This document shows, piece after piece, positions 6,543 to 9,128 of a stretch of DNA of 9,128 nucleotides. Every line of letters begins with the position of its first letter. Position 1 is the stretch's first letter. The translations under genes and the position numbers were made by a program. The notes beneath the pieces were generated by a model. The model was not told where the DNA came from and made no database searches. It saw nothing but the letters and a program-made list of their open reading frames with translations. Source of the DNA: a bacterium (GTDB lineage: Bacteria > Patescibacteriota > Minisyncoccia > Phycocordibacterales > SBAW01); contig JAKALC010000027.1 of assembly GCA_021813335.1 (NCBI GenBank), forward strand, positions 1 through 9,128, read 5' to 3'.

Positions 6543-6863
6543 GTGTACCTTCTCTGGTATGAGTATTACCAAACGCTCCCGAAAACGCACCGCTATTCGC
6601 TTGGTCAGCGTGTTGATACATTGTTCGTCGAGATAATGGAAACTATAGCATCGGCCGCATTTTTGCCGCGCGAAGAAAAGGCCCCGTATGTGCGCGTCGC
6701 CGTCCGCAAGACCGATACGCTCAAAGTGCTTCTCTTGGTGTTATGGGAAACGAAGTCGATTGACACCAAGAAGTACGGTGCGCTTTCGGGGCGCGTCGAG
6801 GAGATGGGCAGGATGCTCGGCGGCTGGTACGGGCAGCTCGCAAAAACTCAACCCCGCACCTAG
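6543..6863 (+). CDS. avd: Avd-like four-helix-bundle accessory protein of the DGR (5' end uncertain)
   Basis: Avd proteins form a basic pentameric barrel that binds the DGR reverse transcriptase and TR RNA and is needed for mutagenic retrohoming. The intact frame gives 106 residues from a GTG start. It shows the family segments PKTHRYSLGQRVDTLFVEIME, REEKAPYVRVAVRKTDTLKVLLLVLWE and YGALSGRVEEMGRMLGGWYGQL, matching the four-helix-bundle/23S-intervening-sequence protein family. The GTG falls inside helix 1, so the true N-terminus is probably upstream. There the open frame has no ATG, but ATG 6494 would be in frame if the C8 tract were one base shorter, giving about 122 residues. So the gene may be phase-variable, frameshift-decoded, broken, or misassembled. 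It is the only gene here on the plus strand. Its stop overlaps a 6-bp hairpin, and TR begins 23 bp beyond it. Confidence 0.85.
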   Translation: MYLLWYEYYQTLPKTHRYSLGQRVDTLFVEIMETIASAAFLPREEKAPYVRVAVRKTDTLKVLLLVLWETKSIDTKKYGALSGRVEEMGRMLGGWYGQLAKTQPRT

Positions 6864-6869
6864 GCGGGG
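6852..6869. repeat. Hairpin spanning the avd stop codon
   Basis: Arms ccccgc (6852-6857) and gcgggg (6864-6869) enclose a 6-nt loop that contains the avd stop TAG (6861-6863). Read on the minus strand it follows the 3' end of TR by 17 nt and precedes a T-rich string, so it could mark or stabilise the 3' part of the TR RNA. As a plus-strand terminator for avd it lacks a T-run. Confidence 0.5.
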
Positions 6870-6886
6870 ATGAGAAGTGAAGCGAT

Positions 6887-7012
6887 TTGCGAAACGCAAC
6901 GCAGGATTGCCGCCGTTCCAGTCGTTGTCGAGCCAGTTCCAGTTCAGTGCCACATCGTCGCCGTTCTCGTAGAGGTACGGGACGTTGAGGTTGCCGTCGC
7001 GGTTCAAAACCA
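6887..7012 (-). repeat. DGR template repeat (TR)
   Basis: This 126-bp stretch aligns without gaps to 7343-7468 at a constant offset of 456. Fourteen positions differ, and every one is an adenine on the minus (sense) strand of TR: plus-strand T at 6908, 6916, 6928, 6937, 6938, 6943, 6948, 6955, 6964, 6965, 6986, 6991, 6992 and 7003. TR has 29 such adenines. Changes from TR to VR are 9 A-to-G, 3 A-to-T and 2 A-to-C. The first 21 bp (6887-6907) are identical in both copies and form the likely initiation-of-mutagenic-homing end. Read in the VP frame, TR encodes many AAC asparagine codons in the pattern NWNWLDNDWNGGNPALRFA, typical of DGR templates because AAC can mutate widely without giving a stop. 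Confidence 0.97.
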
Positions 7013-7071
7013 ATGTGCCAAACGCTATCCGTGCCACTGCTCCTCGAATACTCTTGGGGCTGTATCGTATT

Positions 7072-7124
7072 TGGCATCTGTAATGCCAGAGCGCTTGGCA
7101 CCAAGTAGCTTCACTTTTGTGAAG
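7072..7124 (-). other. Tandem hairpins upstream of TR in the putative DGR RNA
   Basis: The non-coding stretch 7013-7247 lies 5' of TR on the minus strand. It contains consecutive short inverted repeats: tggcat/atgcca (7072-7077/7083-7088), cttg/caag (7094-7097/7102-7105), and cttcac/gtgaag with a TTTT loop (7109-7114/7119-7124). I see no reliable promoter and no protein gene here, although the frame stays open through TR. The stretch is best read as the leader of the TR RNA; the 5' end is not defined. Confidence 0.4.
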
Positions 7125-7247
7125 TGTCTGCGTACATCCTCCGCCCGAAACCGTGGTCGCGGGCGCTCTCAACGTACGGATACTGGCCTCGGTAGCGGGA
7201 AACCGTAATCGCCCGCGTATTCACCTACTGCCGCTTTTCAGTGTATC

Positions 7248-7287
7248 AAAAAATAAAAACGCGCCCCCGCATAGGAACGCGGGGGCG
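7248..7287 (-). terminator. Rho-independent terminator after the variable protein gene
   Basis: On the minus strand a perfect 9-bp GC stem (arms 7262-7270 and 7279-7287, cgcccccgc/gcgggggcg, 8-nt loop) is followed by a T-rich run (7259-7248). It lies 50 bp after the stop codon of the variable protein. It should separate VP mRNA from the TR/RT transcript and would block read-through from the upstream ribosomal genes. Confidence 0.85.
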
Positions 7288-7304
7288 AAGGACAAAGCCC
7301 AAAG

Positions 7305-7317
7305 GGTCTGAAAGACC
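7305..7317 (-). repeat. Small hairpin downstream of VR
   Basis: A 5-bp perfect inverted repeat (ggtct, gaa loop, agacc) lies 26 bp beyond the 3' end of VR in the sense direction. In Bordetella phage BPP-1 a hairpin/cruciform just downstream of VR improves target recognition. This one is shorter and further away, so the parallel is tentative. Confidence 0.3.
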
Positions 7318-7337
7318 AAAGAGGCAAAGTCCACAGT

Positions 7338-8009
7338 TCAACTTGCGAAACGCAACGCAGGATAGCCGCCGATCCAGTCGTTGCCGAGCCAGCGCCAGCT
7401 CAGCGCCACACCGTCGCCGCGCTCGTAGAGGTACGGGACGTAGAGGCCGCCGTCGCGGCTCAAAACCACTGAACGCCAGAGGAAGACGGCTTTGCCGCCA
7501 TAGAGCTTGCGGAAGACCGCGGTGCCCTTCTTCTGGATGGCGAGGCCGTCGGCGAGACCGAGGCAGCTGTCGAGCATATCGTTGCTCTTCAGGTGCTCGT
7601 AGATGGCGTTGCCGCGCATCGTCTTGCCGTTCTTCTGGCCGTCGTGGAGCCACTGTTCGACCTTGGTGAGGTCGTACTCGGCGGGGCCCGTGTGCTCGAG
7701 CTCGGGGTGCATCATCTTCTTCATCCAGTCAGGATAGGTAGATGATGCGGCACGGTCGACGCGGATGAACGTATCGGCCGTTGGTTCCGTTGCCTCCGAG
7801 CGCGGAGCCATCGCTTCGGCGAGCGCCTTGATGTGGCCGAACTGCTCGCGGTCGACGATGGCGGAAGTGCCGAGAACGACTTTGCGCACTTCGGCGAGAA
7901 GGCCACCGCTCGAAAGCTGCTTGACCTCTGCGGGCGTCCAACCGTTGCGCTCGAAGGCGTGGTCGAGTTCCGCCGCTTGGCGGGTAGACATAATGAACGT
8001 GTCGGCCAT
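7338..8009 (-). CDS. DGR variable target protein
   Basis: This 223-residue protein is the diversified target of the DGR. Residues 1-50 form a small helical module (STRQAAELDHAFERNGWTPA, then EVKQLSSGGLLAEV). Residues 51-90 look like a linker. About 91-223 form the domain that carries the variable surface, with WMKKMMHPELEHTGPAEYDL and KVEQWLHDGQKNGKTMRGN before it, ending in a C-type-lectin-like pattern (RDG..., VPYLYE, W-W, PALRFAS). VR covers residues 181-223. Compared with TR, the changed residues are S184, G188, Y190, R197, G200, S204, R206, G209, I213 and Y216; A202 is a silent change. There is no signal peptide or membrane segment, so it is probably cytoplasmic; the ligand is unknown. 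An AAGGA Shine-Dalgarno (8022-8018) lies 8 nt before the ATG. A promoter and a long hairpin precede it. Confidence 0.93.
   Translation of the reverse strand: MADTFIMSTRQAAELDHAFERNGWTPAEVKQLSSGGLLAEVRKVVLGTSAIVDREQFGHIKALAEAMAPRSEATEPTADTFIRVDRAASSTYPDWMKKMMHPELEHTGPAEYDLTKVEQWLHDGQKNGKTMRGNAIYEHLKSNDMLDSCLGLADGLAIQKKGTAVFRKLYGGKAVFLWRSVVLSRDGGLYVPYLYERGDGVALSWRWLGNDWIGGYPALRFAS
7343..7468 (-). repeat. DGR variable repeat (VR)
   Basis: VR is the 3' end of the variable protein gene, stopping 3 bp before its TGA. It is the recipient of mutagenised cDNA made from TR. The match to TR begins at 7343 with 21 identical bases, the adenine-poor homing end, and ends at 7468. Beyond 7468 the next mismatch (7469) is not at a TR adenine, so the repeat edge is placed there. 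VR carries the 14 adenine-derived substitutions listed under TR. Confidence 0.97.
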
Positions 8010-8054
8010 TGACGTGTTCCTTGTATTGAGCGACGTGTTCTTGTGAGAACGTGT
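7997..8054 (-). repeat. Cluster of four ACACGT hexamers at the VP start
   Basis: The hexamer acgtgt (ACACGT on the minus strand) occurs at 7997, 8012, 8033 and 8049, with a fifth copy at 8204 just upstream of the -35 box. The two middle copies share a longer gacgtgttc context and the outer two share gaacgtgtc. They surround the Shine-Dalgarno and start codon of the variable protein. A repeated operator or an RNA-binding site is possible; chance repetition is not excluded. Confidence 0.4.
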
Positions 8055-8085
8055 CGCGTGCCAGAGGGCTCCCTCGTCGTGAGGA

Positions 8086-8136
8086 TTTGCCGTAGCAGGG
8101 AGAGGCTGGAAATCAGCCGCTTTCTGCTACGGCAAA
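8086..8136 (-). promoter_or_regulatory. Long leader hairpin upstream of the variable protein
   Basis: A perfect 13-bp outer stem (8086-8098 with 8124-8136, arms tttgccgtagcag/ctgctacggcaaa) encloses a symmetric 5+5 internal loop, a 5-bp inner stem (ggctg/cagcc, 8104-8108/8114-8118) and a 5-nt apical loop. It lies between the promoter at 8167-8196 and the VP start, about 75 nt before the ATG, with no T-run after it on the minus strand. It is therefore a structured 5' leader element rather than a terminator. I do not recognise it as a known riboswitch or ribosomal-protein leader. Confidence 0.6.
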
Positions 8137-8166
8137 CTGCAAGTTGATAGTCAAAGAACTTGGGCA

Positions 8167-8196
8167 GGTATACTACATAATATACATACTTGTCAA
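8167..8196 (-). promoter_or_regulatory. Sigma70-type promoter for the variable protein
   Basis: On the minus strand a perfect -35 box TTGACA (8196-8191) is followed after 18 nt by TATACC (8172-8167), or after 17 nt by GTATAC. The region is strikingly AT-rich for this window. A start near 8160 would give a leader of about 150 nt containing the hairpin at 8086-8136. This gives the variable protein its own transcription, independent of the ribosomal promoter. Confidence 0.6.
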
Positions 8197-8288
8197 GCCA
8201 ATGACGTGTGCACGGAGCAGAAAGCTACTTTTTTGAACGATTGCAGCAACCGCAAAAAGCGATTGTTCGCCCGAAAAATAAGCGGGGC

Positions 8289-8822
8289 TTATTTCTTGAA
8301 GGGAAAACCGAGGTGCGCGAGGTACGCGCGGGCCTCCTCCTTGCTCTTCGCGGTCGTAACGACCGTCGCAGCGAGGCCGAAGACGTCCTTGAGATCCTCT
8401 TCCGCCGTCTCCGGGAAGACGGTGTGCTCGCGCAGGCCCAAGGTGTAGTTGCCCATATCGTCGATCGACGCCGCTGAGATGCCTTTGAAGTCCTTCGTGC
8501 GGGGAAGCGCGATGTGGATGAGGCGATTCAAAAAGTCGCGCGCCCGCGCTCCGCGGAGCGTCACCTGGTAGCCCACCGTGTCGCCGATGCGCGTCTTGAA
8601 GGTCGCGATGGCCTGCTTCGCGCCGCGCGTCGCCGGCTTCTGGCCCGTTATCTTCGCGAGGCGATCGGCGATGAGGCCGATCTTGTTCTTGTCCTTCGTC
8701 GAGCCGATGCCGACCGAAATGACCACCTTCTCCACCTTCGGCGTCTGCATCACGTTCTTCCACCCAAAGGTGCCTTTGAGCGCTTCGAATACGGTCTTCT
8801 GTTTGTCCTGGATGAGTTCCAT
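8289..8822 (-). CDS. rplE: 50S ribosomal protein L5
   Basis: L5 binds 5S rRNA and contacts the P-site tRNA in the large subunit. The product has 177 residues, the family length. It contains VMQTPKVEKVVISVGIGSTKDKNK near residues 24-47, then ITGQKPATRGAKQAIATFKTRIGDTVGYQVTLRG, which is the conserved core (family: GQKP..tkak.sia.FklReg..iG..vTLRg). The RLIHIALPRTKDFKGIS motif and the C-terminal half FGLAATVVTTAKSKEEARAYLAHLGFPF follow. It starts 28 bp after rplX. Its stop is followed by the DGR region instead of rpsN. No clear terminator follows it directly. Confidence 0.97.
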   Translation of the reverse strand: MELIQDKQKTVFEALKGTFGWKNVMQTPKVEKVVISVGIGSTKDKNKIGLIADRLAKITGQKPATRGAKQAIATFKTRIGDTVGYQVTLRGARARDFLNRLIHIALPRTKDFKGISAASIDDMGNYTLGLREHTVFPETAEEDLKDVFGLAATVVTTAKSKEEARAYLAHLGFPFKK

Positions 8823-8850
8823 AAAAATATCAGTAACGTCGGGTCAGGGT

Positions 8851-9117
8851 CTACTTCTTCTTCGCCTTGCGCCCCTTCTTGAGCTTATGCTTCTCGACGG
8901 TCATCACCTTCGCGGCCCGGATGGGATGATGCTTGTCGACGATCTGGCCGCGCTGTCCTTCGCGGCGGGGACGCTGGTGCTTTTTGCTCATACCGACGCC
9001 CGCGACGAGAACGAGTCCCTGGCGAGGAAAGGCCTCGAGTACGGCGCCCTGCTTGCCCTTGTCGTTTCCCGACAGGACGATGACCGCATCACCTTTTTTG
9101 ACGTGGAGGGTGTTCAT
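8851..9117 (-). CDS. rplX: 50S ribosomal protein L24
   Basis: L24 starts assembly of the large subunit by binding the 5' part of 23S rRNA. The 88-residue product begins MNTLHVKKGDAVIVLSGNDKGKQGAVLEAF, the KOW motif that defines the family, and continues with VAGVGMSKKHQRPRREGQRGQIVDKHHPI (family: V.GvN...kH.kp......GgI...e.pI). It ends in a Lys/Arg-rich tail (KKGRKAKKK) and is slightly shorter than the usual 100-105 residues. In the standard operon rplN would lie upstream. A TAA at 9126-9124 just before this gene could be its stop, but too few bases remain to identify it. Confidence 0.95.
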   Translation of the reverse strand: MNTLHVKKGDAVIVLSGNDKGKQGAVLEAFPRQGLVLVAGVGMSKKHQRPRREGQRGQIVDKHHPIRAAKVMTVEKHKLKKGRKAKKK

Positions 9118-9128
9118 ATACGGTTAGA

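Larger units (their letters stand above)
5318..8288 (-). mobile_element. Complete diversity-generating retroelement between rplE and rpsN
   Basis: All core DGR parts are present: variable protein with VR, TR with adenine-only differences, an Avd-like gene and a DGR-type RT. DGRs are not transposons in the strict sense. I see no integrase, no terminal inverted repeats and no obvious target-site duplication at either side, so the limits given are simply the flanking ribosomal genes. The RT portion and the target gene's 5' region appear less GC-rich than the ribosomal genes by eye, which would fit separate origin. How the cassette reached this place is not visible. Confidence 0.85.

Noticed and set aside
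6741..7172. Minus-strand open frame through TR that could be a second variable protein
   Set aside because: Its similarity to the VP is confined to TR apart from a few residues. It has no domain upstream and no Shine-Dalgarno. TR is open because it shares the VP frame.
8221..8288. Terminator directly after rplE
   Set aside because: The best stem (8235-8244 with 8259-8268) has C-A mismatches on the minus strand and is not followed by a T-run in that direction.
5318..8288. Transposon ends or target-site duplication bounding the insertion
   Set aside because: I compared the sequences next to rplE and rpsN and found no matching direct repeat or inverted ends.
1..9128. CRISPR array, tRNA or rRNA gene
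   Set aside because: No regularly spaced repeat series and no tRNA- or rRNA-like sequence was seen. The only long repeats are TR/VR and the hairpins listed.

Overview
The window looks like a piece of a Patescibacteria/CPR genome, probably Parcubacteria-like. The reasons are a compact minus-strand ribosomal protein operon with no room for rpmD (L30), a short zinc-ribbon S14, small nucleotide kinases joined to secY, and diversity-generating retroelement (DGR) proteins of the kind common in CPR genomes. The DNA is GC-rich by eye, which is on the high side for CPR, so I do not go below this level. Nearly everything is encoded on the minus strand, so the operon reads from right to left.

Ribosomal/secretion operon. 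From upstream (right) to downstream (left): rplX (L24), rplE (L5), a roughly 3 kb insertion, rpsN (S14), rpsH (S8), rplF (L6), rplR (L18), rpsE (S5), rplO (L15), secY, gmk, adk, and the first 56 codons of map running off the left edge. Apart from the insertion this is the classic spc order, with gmk placed between secY and adk. Most gaps are from 1 to a few tens of bases, as expected for one co-transcribed unit.

The insertion (about 5318-8288) is a complete DGR sitting between rplE and rpsN. It holds a variable target protein (7338-8009, minus) whose 3' end is the variable repeat VR (7343-7468). A terminator follows, then a structured stretch, the template repeat TR (6887-7012), an Avd-like four-helix-bundle accessory gene on the opposite strand (intact frame 6543-6863), and a DGR-type reverse transcriptase (5472-6488, minus) with its own terminator. 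TR and VR align without gaps over 126 bp with 14 differences. All 14 fall at adenines of the TR sense strand, and none fall at the 97 other positions. That is the signature of adenine-specific mutagenic retrohoming, so the system has been active in this lineage. The differences change ten residues of the target protein and leave one codon silent.

How the parts work together: TR RNA should be copied by the RT-Avd complex into cDNA with errors at A, and the cDNA then replaces VR, changing the ligand-facing surface of the target protein. The target has no visible signal peptide or membrane segment. Unusual points are the location inside an essential ribosomal operon with two terminators in the path of the downstream genes; a C8 tract that puts the apparent avd start codon out of frame with its body; avd and RT start codons facing each other 5 bp apart; avd lying antisense to the TR downstream spacer; a 32-bp perfect palindrome inside the RT gene; a long hairpin in the leader of the target gene; and a guanylate kinase whose Walker A lysine is glutamate.
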